A stretch of DNA of 64,000 nucleotides from Aquipseudomonas alcaligenes MRY13-0052 (GCA_000474255.1 BATO01000031.1:1-64000), one strand, 5' to 3'; numbered from the stretch's first letter, positions 45,852 to 55,167 are shown. The notes: a model not told the origin generated them from the letters alone. A program made the numbers and translations.

Positions 45852-46929
45852 TCAATCTCCCGTAGGGCGGCCGGGCAGGCGGAACTGCATGAGGTTCCAG
45901 CGCGTGACGCGCTCCTCCCACTCATCCCCCTCGACCGGGGTCAGCGGCAGCGCCAGGTTGGTGACGATCATCCGTTCCCCCTGCACCGCCGAACTGGCGG
46001 GGAACAGCAGCCCGCGCGGCGAGCCGTCGGCGGCCAGGGCCGTCGAAGCCCCCGGCCCTGGCGAGCGGCAGGCCCTGGGCATCCAGGGCGACCACCAGGT
46101 CCGCCTGGTTGGCCACCACCCACAGCAACCCCGCGTGGAACAACAGCCCGTCGGCGCCGGGCAGGCTCTCGGCGAACACCTCCAGCGGGCCCGAGGGCAG
46201 GGTCATGCGCAGCACCCGGCCATCGCCGGCGTTGTTGATGTAGAGCACGCGCTCGTCGGCGTCGAAGGCCAGGCCATTGGCGCCGAAGGGCAGGAAGCCC
46301 GCCGTGGCCAGCAACGGGTCGCGGGACAGCGTCTCCACCTCGCAGGGGGCGCAGTGGGTGGCGTTGGCGATGCGCAGCAGCGCGCCCTGGAAGGAGTCCG
46401 AGACATAGAGGTTGCCGACCCGGTCGAAGACCATGCCGTTGGGGCCGGGCACGCCGCTGGAGCCGAAGGTGACGCGGTCGCGGCTGCCGTCGGGGTTGGT
46501 CACCTGCCGTGCCTCAGGGGCGGCCGGGATCAGGGTCGCGAACTGCACCACGTCCTGCACCGGGGTGCTTTCGTCGAAGTTCGCCGCCAGCCGCTGCAGG
46601 CGCCCTGCACCGAAATTGAGGATGTACAGCTGGCCCTCGGCGAAGGCCAGGCCGGTGAGCGGCGTGGCACCGAACGAGCGCCGCGCCAGCAGCTCGCCCT
46701 TGGCGGAGAAACGCAGCACCTGGTTGTTGCGCTGCTCGGCCGGCAGGCGCGCATCGAAGGTGCCGACGAAGACCTCGCCGCTGTCGGGAGCCACCGCCAG
46801 CCCCTCGGGGTAGCGCACGTCTTCGGGCAGCAGCGCGAAGGGCTCCACGGCGAGTTGCAGCGGGTCGCCATGGGCCACTCCGGCGGTGTACAGCGACAGG
46901 ACGATTCCCAGCGTTCGCAAGGCGTGCAT
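45852..46929 (-). pseudogene. SMP-30/NHL-like periplasmic beta-propeller protein, frameshifted
   Basis: The conceptual protein is about 358 aa with a signal peptide (TLGIVLSLYTAGVAHG) and beta-propeller repeats (YPEGLAVAPDSGEVFVG and PGPNGMVFDRVGNLYVSDSF). After LPLAR the frame breaks; the true end GASTALAADGSPRGLLFP and RWNLMQFRLPGRPTGD continues in another frame to the stop at 45852. One extra base in the C-run at 46049-46053 explains it. The start at 46929 has GGAGGGG 5 nt upstream. It is the first gene of the peroxide-related operon, divergent from the STAND regulator. Sequence error is a real alternative. Confidence 0.82.
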
Positions 46930-47166
46930 AGGCCCCTCCACGGGGTTGGGCAAGCAGCATCGGAACAACGTTTATCCATCGAGAATTCCAGCCTAGCGAA
47001 GCGGCGGAAAAACGTCCTTGCGAAAACCTGATGATTCCTGATTTTTGTGATTAGCTTAAGCACCGCGCGCCCTTGCACAGAGCCAACTTTTCATCGACCT
47101 GGCTGCATCCTGCGCCCTAAATCGCCGAACCACCGCGCCATTCACCCTGCCCCGTGAGGCCGTGCA

Positions 47167-50013
47167 ATGAACGCCCTGCCCCCCGCCCCGATCCGTTTCG
47201 GCCATTGCGAGGTGACGCCCGCGCAGCGCCTGTTGCAGGTCCATGGCCAGCCGGTGGAACTGCAGGGCCGGGCCTTCGACCTGCTGCTCGCGCTGATCGC
47301 GGCCAACGGCCAGGTGGTCAGCAAGGATGCGCTGATGCAGGCCATCTGGCCGGGGCGCATCGTCGAGGAAAACACCCTGGAGGTGCAGGTCTCGCTGCTG
47401 CGCAAGGCCCTGGGTGGCGAGCGCAAGCTGATCCGCACCGTGTCCGGGCGCGGCTACCAGTTCGCCGCCCCACCCGAGCCGGCCCCGACCCGTGAGCGCC
47501 TGCACCTGCCCGCCAGCCTGTCGCGCCTGATCGGCCGCGAGCAGGCCCTCGCCGAGCTGCAGGCGAGCATCCACCAGCAGCGCCTGGTGACCCTGGTCGG
47601 CCCCGGCGGCATCGGCAAGACCCGTCTCGCCCTGGAAGCCGCCCGGGCCGTGGCCGCGCACTTCCCCGACCGGGTGTGCATCGCCGACCTGGCGCCGCTG
47701 TCCACCGACCAGTTCCTCGTCCCCACCCTCGCCGCGGCGCTGGGGTTGGCCCCCTCCGCCGGCAAGGCCAGCCTGGAACAGCTGGCCAAGGGCCTGGTGG
47801 GCAGCCGCATCCTGTTGCTGATCGACAACTGCGAGCACCTGATCGACGCTGCCGCAGGGGCCGTGGAAACGCTGCTGCGCGCCAACGCCACCCTGCAGGT
47901 GCTGGCCACCAGCCGCGAGCCCCTGCGCATCGAAGGCGAATACCTGTTCCGCGTCGCCCCGCTGGAAGTGCCCGCCGCCGACGCCGAACTGCCGGAGGTG
48001 ATGGCCGCCAGCGCCGTGCGCCTGTTCGAGGCGCGCCTGGAGCATGGCCAGCCGCGCGCCCTCTCGCCCACCGTCACGGCGGAGCTGGAAGCACGCATCT
48101 GCCGACGCCTGGACGGCATCCCCCTGGCCATCGAGCTGGCTGCCGCACGGGTGGCCACCCTGGGCCTGGTGCGGGTGGCCGAGCGCCTGGAAAGCCAGTT
48201 GGACCTGCTCAGCGGCGGCAATCGCTCGGCCCTGCCCCGGCAGCAGACGCTGCGCGCCACCCTGGACTGGAGCTTCAACCTGCTGGCCGCGCCGGAACGT
48301 ATCCTGCTGCAGCGCCTTGGCGTGTTCGTCGGCGCCTTCGGCCTCGAAGGTGCGCTGGCGGTGGGCGTCGGCGCGGACCTGGACGCAGACGCCGTGCTGG
48401 CGGGCATCGACAGCCTGGTGAGCAAGTCCCTGCTGACCCTGCGCCAGGAAGACAGCGGCCCGCGCTACCGGTTGCTGGAAGTCACCCGCAGCTACGCCCA
48501 TGAAAAGCTCCGCGAGTGCGCCGAACTGACCCTCACCCGGCGCCTGCACGCGCTCTACCTGCTGGAGGTGTTCTCCCGCGCGGCGCCCTTCTGGGAGCTG
48601 GGCGGCTCGGCCCCCTGCCTGCTCTGCGAGGGGTTGCAGGAGGACCTCCGCGAGGCCTTGCGCTGGACCCTGGACGAAGCCCAGGGCACGGTGCTCGGCA
48701 TCGACCTGAGCATCGCCGCCCTGCCGTTCTGGCTGCACCGCTCGCAGGTGGCCGAATGCCTGGCCAGCGCCAGCCGCGCCCTCGCCCACCTCACCAAGCC
48801 GGAACTGTTCGAGCGCAAGGTGATGAAGCTGGAGGTCGCCCGCGGCAAGGCGCTGCTCTACATCGGCGCCACCGTGGAAACCCGCGAAGCCTTCCGCCAT
48901 GCCCTGGCCATCGCCGAGCGCCTCGACGAATACGACCACCAGGCTCTGGCCACCTGGGGGCTCTGGGCCCACGGCTACCTCAACGGTCCCTACACCCAGA
49001 ACCTGCAGATCGCCGAGGACTTCCTGCGGCTCTGCCAGCGCCACCCCGACAGCGGCGACGCCTTCGTGGCCCAGCGCATGGTGGCCCTGTCCCGGCTCTG
49101 CCTGGGCCAGCTGGACGCCACCCGCAGCAGCCTGGAGGACATGCTCCAGCGCTACCCCGACGCCCTGCGCCACCGCCACCTGCTGCGCTACGCCTATGAC
49201 CAGAAGGCCGTCGCCCTCTGCGCGCTGGCCTACACCCTGTGGCTGCAGGGCTTCCCCGACCAGGCCACCGCCACCCTGCGGGAGGCCGAGCGCCAGGCCG
49301 ACGCCAGCGGCCACCTCGCCAGCCGCTGGCACGTGCTCACCATGAGCGCCTGCCCCATCGCTCTGCTCACCGGCGGTGTGGCGGCCCTGGCCACCCCCAG
49401 CCAGCAACTGCTCGACGCCCGCAGCTGGCACCACCCCGGCTCGGCCACGGTGGGTGCCGGGCAGTTCTGGGGCGGCGAATTCTGGAAGGGGCTCTACGCA
49501 CTCTGGCAAGACGAGGCGGACGCCTATGAGCGCATCATCAGCCCGGCGCTGGAGCAACTCGGCCAGGTGCGCTTCGCCTCCTACCTCGCCCCCTACACCT
49601 CGGCGCTGTGCACGGTGCTGGCCCAGCGCGGGCGGGCCGCCGACGCCATGCGCCTGATCGACATGGCCATCACCCACGCCTACGGCGCCGACGACCTCTC
49701 GGCGTTGCCGGAACTCATCCGCTGCCAGGGCGAACTGCTGCTCGCCGGCACCGACGGCGGCTGGTCAGGACCAGGCGAGGAACTGCTGCAGAAAGCCCAA
49801 TCCCTGGCCCGCCAGCACGGCATGAAATCCTGGGAGCTGCGCGCCACCACCAGCCTCGCCCGCCTGTGGATCAGGCAAGGCAAGCACACCCGCGCCAGCC
49901 GCGAACTCGGCGCATTGATGGACAGCTTCAGCGAAGGCTTCGCCACGGCGGATTTCGAAGCCGCACGGCAGGTGTTGCGCACACTCAGCGACGGGGTTGG
50001 GCACAGCTCGTAG
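47167..50013 (+). CDS. Winged-helix STAND ATPase regulator, 948 aa
   Basis: The N-terminal OmpR/PhoB-type winged helix (about 8-100; VVSKDALMQAIWPGRIVEEN) is fused to an NB-ARC-like ATPase. Its Walker A is LVGPGGIGKTRLALEAARAV, Walker B is RILLLIDNCEHLID, and sensor-like segments are LATSREPLRIEGEYLFRV and LDGIPLAIELAAARV. The C-terminal half is an alpha-helical TPR-like region. Such signal-responsive ATPase regulators assemble on ligand binding and activate promoters. It is divergent from the SMP-30/chloroperoxidase/catalase operon, 237 bp away, its probable target. The start at 47167 has GAGG upstream. Confidence 0.88.
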   Translation: MNALPPAPIRFGHCEVTPAQRLLQVHGQPVELQGRAFDLLLALIAANGQVVSKDALMQAIWPGRIVEENTLEVQVSLLRKALGGERKLIRTVSGRGYQFAAPPEPAPTRERLHLPASLSRLIGREQALAELQASIHQQRLVTLVGPGGIGKTRLALEAARAVAAHFPDRVCIADLAPLSTDQFLVPTLAAALGLAPSAGKASLEQLAKGLVGSRILLLIDNCEHLIDAAAGAVETLLRANATLQVLATSREPLRIEGEYLFRVAPLEVPAADAELPEVMAASAVRLFEARLEHGQPRALSPTVTAELEARICRRLDGIPLAIELAAARVATLGLVRVAERLESQLDLLSGGNRSALPRQQTLRATLDWSFNLLAAPERILLQRLGVFVGAFGLEGALAVGVGADLDADAVLAGIDSLVSKSLLTLRQEDSGPRYRLLEVTRSYAHEKLRECAELTLTRRLHALYLLEVFSRAAPFWELGGSAPCLLCEGLQEDLREALRWTLDEAQGTVLGIDLSIAALPFWLHRSQVAECLASASRALAHLTKPELFERKVMKLEVARGKALLYIGATVETREAFRHALAIAERLDEYDHQALATWGLWAHGYLNGPYTQNLQIAEDFLRLCQRHPDSGDAFVAQRMVALSRLCLGQLDATRSSLEDMLQRYPDALRHRHLLRYAYDQKAVALCALAYTLWLQGFPDQATATLREAERQADASGHLASRWHVLTMSACPIALLTGGVAALATPSQQLLDARSWHHPGSATVGAGQFWGGEFWKGLYALWQDEADAYERIISPALEQLGQVRFASYLAPYTSALCTVLAQRGRAADAMRLIDMAITHAYGADDLSALPELIRCQGELLLAGTDGGWSGPGEELLQKAQSLARQHGMKSWELRATTSLARLWIRQGKHTRASRELGALMDSFSEGFATADFEAARQVLRTLSDGVGHSS

Positions 50014-50387
50014 GATGGGTAGAGCTATGCGAAACCCATCAAGCGACGCCACAGGCATCACCCAAATCGCCCCCCGCCACGTTGGGCCTCGCTGCGCTCG
50101 GCGCCAACCTACGGCCCGGCCACGAACGCCGAGGGCGGCACGCCTTCCCATTGCCTGAAACCCTGACAGCATGGGTTTCGCACGGCTCTACCCATCCTAC
50201 GTAACCGGGGTCGTCTCCAATTCCGTGCCCGCACGAACGCCTGTAGGTCGGGTGCAACCCGACAAGGCGAAGCACAAAAGCCAACGCGGAGATGCCTCGT
50301 AGGATGGGTAGAGCTCCGCGAAACCCATCAAGCTGAGCCACAGGCGCGCACCACGCCACGTTGGGCGTCGCTGCGCTCGGCGCCAAC
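50014..50387. repeat. Dispersed intergenic repeats between the STAND and AraC genes
   Basis: The 374 bp hold no gene. Present are two copies of GTAGGATGGGTAGAGC with GCGAAACCCATC (at about 50012 and 50299), CGTTGGGC-TCGCTGCGCTCGGCGCCAACCTACG-type units ending at about 50111 and 50391, and GTAGGTCGGGTGCAACC at about 50244. A copy of the AraC gene tail motif (encoding QWEGV-PSAF on the minus strand) lies at about 50115-50157. Confidence 0.75.
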
Positions 50388-51392
50388 CTACGGGGCGACG
50401 AACGCCGAGGGCGCCACGCCTTCCCATTGTTTGAAGGCGCGCCGGAAGTTGGCCACGTCGCTGTAGCCCAGCACCTGGGCGATTTCCTCCACCGTCAGCC
50501 GCCCGGCGCGGAGGTGTTCGATGGCCAGCACGTGGCGGACTTCCTTGAGGATCTGCTTGTAGCTGGTGCCCTCCGCGAGCAGGCGGCGGTGCAGCGTGCG
50601 GGGCGTCATGTAGAGCAGGCGCGCGATGGTGACGAGGCTGGGGAAGGCGTTCTGCCGTTCGAGAATGAGCCGGCGCACCCGCGCCCCCAGGGAGCTCTTC
50701 TCCCCCAGCTTCTTCAGCTCGCGCTGGCAGATCAGCTCCGCCTCGCGGAAGGCGGAAGGGTCCGCCATGCGCAGCGGCGTATCCAGCATCGCCGTGTCGA
50801 AGGTGAAGCCGGCCCAGGACTGCGCATAGTCCACCGGGCAGCCGAACAACTGCTCGGCCAGTGCCGCGTAGATGGGCTGCGGGGCCGGCAAGCTGATGCG
50901 GCTGGCCGAGCGCCCGGCCGGGGTGATGGCGTCGAAGATGTTCTTCACCGCCAGCATCACCGCTTCCATCACCGTCTGCTCGACCTCGCCAAGCGGGTAC
51001 TCGGCCACGAAGCGCAGGTGCTCCCGGGCCTGGCCCGGTTCGCCGTCGAGCTGCACCCGGGCCAGGGTGGTGCGCACCGCCAGGTAGCGCTCCAGCAGCT
51101 GGATGACCTGGCGCAGGGAGCCGCCCTGCAGCGCGGCGAAACCGAGAACGCCGTGGGTGCCGACACCCAGCCGCTCACCGATCAGCAGCCCCAGCGCCGG
51201 CTCGCCGCTGAGCCGCAGTGCCTGCTGCATCAGCGGCCCGAACAGCTCGATACCGGGCTGGTACTCCGGGTCGTCCAGCAGCGCGGGGGCCACGCCGCAA
51301 TCGGCCAGCCATTCGCCCGGGGCCACACCCATCACCCGCAGCTGTTCCGCAACCTGTCGCAGGTACTGCACGGGGAGTCGGAAGTCAGGCAT
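50388..51392 (-). CDS. AraC family regulator of the AlkB/reductase genes
   Basis: The 334-aa protein has an arabinose-binding-type N-domain (about 20-205) and an AraC DNA-binding domain with IARLLYMTPRTLHRRLLAEG and IAQVLGYSDVANFRRAFKQW. The start at 51392 has GAGG 6 nt upstream; an ATG 21 bp earlier lacks an RBS. It is divergent from the reductase/AlkB pair, with direct repeats between them, so it probably activates those genes on sensing a hydrocarbon or its product. Its last 12 or so codons are also found, slightly changed, in nearby intergenic repeats. Confidence 0.87.
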   Translation of the reverse strand: MPDFRLPVQYLRQVAEQLRVMGVAPGEWLADCGVAPALLDDPEYQPGIELFGPLMQQALRLSGEPALGLLIGERLGVGTHGVLGFAALQGGSLRQVIQLLERYLAVRTTLARVQLDGEPGQAREHLRFVAEYPLGEVEQTVMEAVMLAVKNIFDAITPAGRSASRISLPAPQPIYAALAEQLFGCPVDYAQSWAGFTFDTAMLDTPLRMADPSAFREAELICQRELKKLGEKSSLGARVRRLILERQNAFPSLVTIARLLYMTPRTLHRRLLAEGTSYKQILKEVRHVLAIEHLRAGRLTVEEIAQVLGYSDVANFRRAFKQWEGVAPSAFVAP

Positions 51393-51429
51393 GGGCGCCT
51401 CTGTGGCTCGCATCTGGCGGGGGCGAAAG

Positions 51430-51461
51430 TGTCATTTAATGACCCCCAGAATGTCAATTGA
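51430..51461. promoter_or_regulatory. Direct repeats TGTCA-TTTAATGA / TGTCAATTGA
   Basis: TGTCATTTAATGA (51430-51442) and TGTCAATTGA (51452-51461) are 22 bp apart start to start, the spacing expected for two AraC monomers on one DNA face. The first copy also contains the palindrome GTCATT-T-AATGAC. They lie 72 bp before the reductase ATG. Confidence 0.5.
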
Positions 51462-51533
51462 GGCCCTCTCCTCCTCCCCGGCGACACCCCTAGGATTCAG
51501 CCGTCCGACCCAACAATCACAACAGGAGGACGC

Positions 51534-52568
51534 ATGTTTCCATTCCGCTCCCGATCCCGTCCCAGCCAGGTGCGGATCAACGCCACCGAGATCCTGGTGA
51601 ACCCGAAGGAAACCCTGCTGCAGGCCGCCCTGCGCCACGGCATCGACTTCCCCCACAGCTGCCGCGTGGGCGGTTGCGCCACCTGCAAGTGCAGGCTGCT
51701 GTCCGGCCGCGTGCGCGAGCTGACCGAGGCCAGCTACGTGCTCACGGACGAGGAGCTGGACCAGGGCTACATCCTCGCCTGCCAGAGCGTGCCCCAGGGG
51801 GACCTGCGCATCGAGGTCGACCTCGCCCGGCACAGCGCCAGGCGCCGCGTGCGCGGCAAGGTGGTCGGCCAGCAGAGGCTCACCCACGACATCACCCACC
51901 TGCTGGTGCAGCTCGACGAGGCCCTGCCCTACAAGGCCGGCCAGTACGCGACGCTGACCCTCGACGCCTTGCCCGGCCAGCCGCGGCCGTTCTCCTTCTG
52001 CACGCCGATGCAGCCCGATGCCCAGGTCGGCTTCTTCATCCGCAAGGTGCCCGGCGGCGCCTTCACCGGGTGGGTGGACGAACGCTCGTTGCTGGGCCAG
52101 GGCCTAGTGCTCGAAGGGCCCCAGGGCGACTTCCACCTGCGCCCCGCAACAGCGCCCTTGCTGCTGATCGCCGGCGGCAGCGGCCTGGCGCCCCTGCTGG
52201 CGATCCTGCACGAGGCCCTGGCCGCTGGCGTCACCCGCCCGGCCACCCTGCTGTTCGGCGCTCGCCAGCAGCGCGACCTCTACGCCCTGGAAGAAATCAC
52301 CGCCATCGCCGCGCAATGGCCCGCGCCCTTCCGCTTCGTTCCGGTGCTCTCCGATATCGCCCCCGAGACACCCTGGAGCGGCGCGCGCGGGCTGGTCACG
52401 ACGCAGATCCCGGCGCTGCTGGAGCCCGGCGCCCACGCCTACCTCTGCGGCCCGCCCGCGATGATCGACAGCGCCAGTGCGCTGCTGCGCGGCCTGGGCG
52501 TGGCGCCCGAGCACATCCACGCCGACCGCTTCACCACCACCGCACCGGCGGCCCTGGCCGACGCCTGA
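51534..52568 (+). CDS. XylA-like NADH:ferredoxin-type electron-transfer protein
   Basis: The 344-aa protein has an N-terminal 2Fe-2S domain (C43, C48, C51 and C83 in FPHSCRVGGCATCKCR and LACQ). An FAD domain (RPFSFCTPM) and an NAD domain (LLIAGGSGLAPLLAIL and YLCGPPAMID) follow. This is the XylA/BenC order, in which one chain replaces rubredoxin plus rubredoxin reductase. It starts after ACAGGAGGACGC, a strong RBS. It is followed after 23 bp by the AlkB-like hydroxylase, its likely partner. Confidence 0.9.
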   Translation: MFPFRSRSRPSQVRINATEILVNPKETLLQAALRHGIDFPHSCRVGGCATCKCRLLSGRVRELTEASYVLTDEELDQGYILACQSVPQGDLRIEVDLARHSARRRVRGKVVGQQRLTHDITHLLVQLDEALPYKAGQYATLTLDALPGQPRPFSFCTPMQPDAQVGFFIRKVPGGAFTGWVDERSLLGQGLVLEGPQGDFHLRPATAPLLLIAGGSGLAPLLAILHEALAAGVTRPATLLFGARQQRDLYALEEITAIAAQWPAPFRFVPVLSDIAPETPWSGARGLVTTQIPALLEPGAHAYLCGPPAMIDSASALLRGLGVAPEHIHADRFTTTAPAALADA

Positions 52569-52591
52569 TCACCACAACAAGAGAAACCACC

Positions 52592-53773
52592 ATGAACGCG
52601 TTGCACTACCTGAAGTACTTCCTGTTCCAGGGCATCGGGCTGCTCGCCGCGCTGTCCCTGCTGGCCGGTGGCATCTGGACCAGCGCCGGGCTGCTGGCGA
52701 TCCTCGCCTTCTACCTCGTCGGCGATGCCATCGCGGGGGACGACACCAGCACCCCGCACTTCAAGCACCCCGGCATCCTCACCGTCCAGCTATGGCTGGC
52801 CCTGCCGCTGCTCGGCTTCATCGTCTTCGCGGCGCTGTGGAGCGTCAGCGCAGGCGACCCGTTGGGCTTCGGCGCGGCCCTCAGTCGCCTCAGCGGCCGT
52901 GACCTGATCGCCGCCCGCGACGCCACCGCCGGCATCCACCACGTCTCGGCCTGGCTGCTCACCGGCCTGATGATCGGCATGATCGGCACCATCACCGCCC
53001 ATGAACTCACCCACCGCACCTGGGACCGGGTCTCCATGCTCATCGGCCGCTGGCTGCTGGCCTTCAGCTTCGACACGGTGTTCGCCATCGAGCACGTCTA
53101 CGGCCATCACCGCTACGTCTCCACCACCGAAGACCCGGCCACCGCGCCGCGTGGGCGCAACGTCTACTGGCACGTGCTCGTCTCCACCCTCAAGGGCAAC
53201 CTCAGCGCCTGGCACATCGAGCGCCGCCGCCTCGCCAGGAAGGGCCAAAGCCTGTTCGGCTGGCACAACGCGGTGCTGCGCGGGCACGCCATGAGTCTGC
53301 TGCTGGTGGCCGCCGCCTGGGGCATCGGTGGCTGGCGCGTGGCGCTGTTCTTCATCGCCTGCGCGCTGTGGGGCAAGGCCCTGCTGGAGATCGTCAACTA
53401 CATGGAGCACTACGGCATGGTGCGCAACCCGGCCACGCCGGTGCAGCCCCGTCACTCGTGGAACAGCAACCGGCGCATCAGCTCCTGGAGCATGTTCAAC
53501 CTCACCCGCCACTCCCACCACCACGCCCAGGGTGAGGTGCCCTACCAGGACCTGCGCCCCTTCCCGGACGCGCCGATGATGATCGGCGGCTACCTCACGA
53601 CCATCATGGTCGCCATGATCCCGCCGCTCTGGCACAAGCTGATGACGCCCAAGGTCCTGGCCTGGGACGCGCACTTCGCTAACGAGGAAGAGCGCCAGCT
53701 GGCGGCCGAGGCCAACCGCCGCAGCGGCATCGCGGCCATGGCGGAAAACGCCCACGCCCGCAGGTTGGGCTGA
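52592..53773 (+). CDS. AlkB/XylM-like membrane diiron monooxygenase
   Basis: This 393-aa membrane protein has six or more hydrophobic segments and the histidine clusters of alkane hydroxylases: HELTHR, EHVYGHHRY, NYMEHYG and RHSHHHAQGE. It inserts oxygen into a terminal carbon. The electron donor encoded directly upstream is XylA-like rather than rubredoxin-type, so the pair resembles xylene monooxygenase XylMA. Chain-length or aromatic preference cannot be deduced. The start at 52592 follows a short AT-rich leader without a strong RBS. Confidence 0.88.
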   Translation: MNALHYLKYFLFQGIGLLAALSLLAGGIWTSAGLLAILAFYLVGDAIAGDDTSTPHFKHPGILTVQLWLALPLLGFIVFAALWSVSAGDPLGFGAALSRLSGRDLIAARDATAGIHHVSAWLLTGLMIGMIGTITAHELTHRTWDRVSMLIGRWLLAFSFDTVFAIEHVYGHHRYVSTTEDPATAPRGRNVYWHVLVSTLKGNLSAWHIERRRLARKGQSLFGWHNAVLRGHAMSLLLVAAAWGIGGWRVALFFIACALWGKALLEIVNYMEHYGMVRNPATPVQPRHSWNSNRRISSWSMFNLTRHSHHHAQGEVPYQDLRPFPDAPMMIGGYLTTIMVAMIPPLWHKLMTPKVLAWDAHFANEEERQLAAEANRRSGIAAMAENAHARRLG

Positions 53774-53810
53774 AGCAGGCAAGCCAGGCCGTGCACAGCG
53801 CCCGCGTGGT

Positions 53811-53875
53811 GTAGGTCGGGTGCAACCCAACGGGATGGGGCACAGAAGCCAACGCGGGTTTCACCCGCCCTACGC
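53811..53875. repeat. Intergenic repeat TGTAGGTCGGGTGCAACCC-type
   Basis: The segment GTAGGTCGGGTGCAACCC...AGCCAACGCGGGTTTCACCCGCCCTACGCGG (interrupted here) matches the shorter copy at about 50242-50292 and is a common pseudomonad intergenic element. It lies between the AlkB and LysE stop codons. Confidence 0.65.
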
Positions 53876-53970
53876 GGTGACTCAGAAGGTTGAAGGCTCG
53901 CGCCCGACGACGGCTCAGCCCAGCGGCTTATCGAAGAACACCCGGGCGAAGCCGTCCTCGACCTGGCGCA

Positions 53971-54600
53971 TCAGCGCGCAAATATCCGTTGCAGCCCCAG
54001 CGCCACCAGCGCCGCACCGGCGCAACCATTGATGCCCCGCTCGATGCGCAGGTAGCTCGACCGCAGCGCGGCGGAGCCGAAGACCTGGGCCAGCCCGATA
54101 TGCCAGCCGAACGACAGCACGCCGATCAGCAGGACGGTGACCGGGTAGAACCACAGTGGCGCCCCCACCGGGAAGATGGCGGCGAAGGCGCTGGTCCAGA
54201 AGGCCGCGCCCTTGGGGTTGGTCACGCAGGTGAGCAGGCCGATGCGGTACGCGGCCAGGCGCGAGCCATCGAGCTCGGGCTGCTCCACCGGCGTCCGACG
54301 TGGCGTTGGGTGGAGGGCCGACCGCAGCAGCCGCCCGCCGTACCACACCAGGTAGGCGGCACCAGCCAGGCGCACGCCGGACTCCAGCCAGGGGTGCTGC
54401 GCCAGCAGGGTCGCCAGCCCGGCGATGGACACAATCACCCAGAACACCGAGCCGGTGGTGATGCCGAAGGCGACGTAGCGCGCATCCCGGTGCCGCTGGC
54501 TCAGGGCCATCTGGCTGAGGATGAAGAAGTTCGGCCCGGGGCTGGCGAGCACCGCCAGGTAGATGCCGCTGATCAGCAGCAGGGAATAGGCGTAGGTCAT
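53971..54600 (-). CDS. LysE/RhtB-family amino-acid exporter
   Basis: The 209-aa inner-membrane protein has six predicted membrane segments. The LysE signature is near the N-terminus (SGIYLAVLASPGPNFFILSQ), and TCVTNPKGAAFWTSAF follows in the third segment. Members export amino acids or homoserine lactones by proton exchange. It faces the AlkB gene tail-to-tail with a repeat between, so it is not likely part of that operon. Confidence 0.87.
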   Translation of the reverse strand: MTYAYSLLLISGIYLAVLASPGPNFFILSQMALSQRHRDARYVAFGITTGSVFWVIVSIAGLATLLAQHPWLESGVRLAGAAYLVWYGGRLLRSALHPTPRRTPVEQPELDGSRLAAYRIGLLTCVTNPKGAAFWTSAFAAIFPVGAPLWFYPVTVLLIGVLSFGWHIGLAQVFGSAALRSSYLRIERGINGCAGAALVALGLQRIFAR

Positions 54601-54689
54601 GGTCAGGGCTTCCGGGGGGATGGGGCGTTTTCGAACCCTACCAATGGCCCCCCAAGAGTCGATAGATACAGACGGCCCCGATTTTCGAC

Positions 54690-55135
54690 ATACAGGCTGG
54701 CCGGCCTACGACCCGGTCACGAACGCCGAGGGCACCACGCCTTCCCATTGCCTGAAACCCTGACAGCATGGGTTTCGCACGGCTCTACCCATCCTACGCA
54801 ACCGGGGTCGCCTCCAATTCCGTGTCCACACGACGCAGGGATGATTCGTAGGATGGCGTAGAGCGAAGCGAAACCCATCAGGCGGCGCTACAGGCATCAC
54901 CCCAAATCGAACCCCGCCCCGTTGGGCCTCTCTGCGCTCGGCGCCAACCTACGACCCGGTCACGAACGCCGAGGGCGCCACGCCTTCCCATTGCCTGCAA
55001 CCCTGACAGCATGGGTTTCGCACGACTCTACCCATCCTACGCAACCGGAGTCGCCTCCAATTCCGTGTCCACACGACGCAGGGATGATTCGTAGGATGGC
55101 GTAGAGCGAAGCGAAACCCATGGGATGGCGGTACC
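54690..55135. repeat. 243-bp tandem duplication of composite intergenic repeats
   Basis: The unit starting CGACCCGGTCACGAACGCCG occurs at 54709 and again at 54952, a 243-bp period with a partial second copy. Each unit contains the minus-strand tail motif encoding RQWEGV-PSAFVTGS, a CATGGGTTTCGCACG...CTACCCATCCTACG block, and GTAGGATGGCGTAGAGCGAA. The whole 54601-55167 interval holds no gene other than this. Confidence 0.75.
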
Positions 55136-55167
55136 AGGAATCCCAAGACGCCCCGCGCCAACCCCCG

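Noticed and set aside
47056-49677. Very long minus-strand open frame opposite the STAND regulator
   Set aside because: High-GC third-position shadow: glycine/alanine/histidine-rich translation, no motif, and the opposite strand encodes a protein with clear ATPase and winged-helix motifs.
53915-53970. Short minus-strand reading frame MRQVEDGFARVFFDKPLG joined to the LysE stop by TGATG
   Set aside because: Only 18 codons, no homologue recognised and no RBS; it may be a remnant of a lost neighbour but cannot be supported as a gene.
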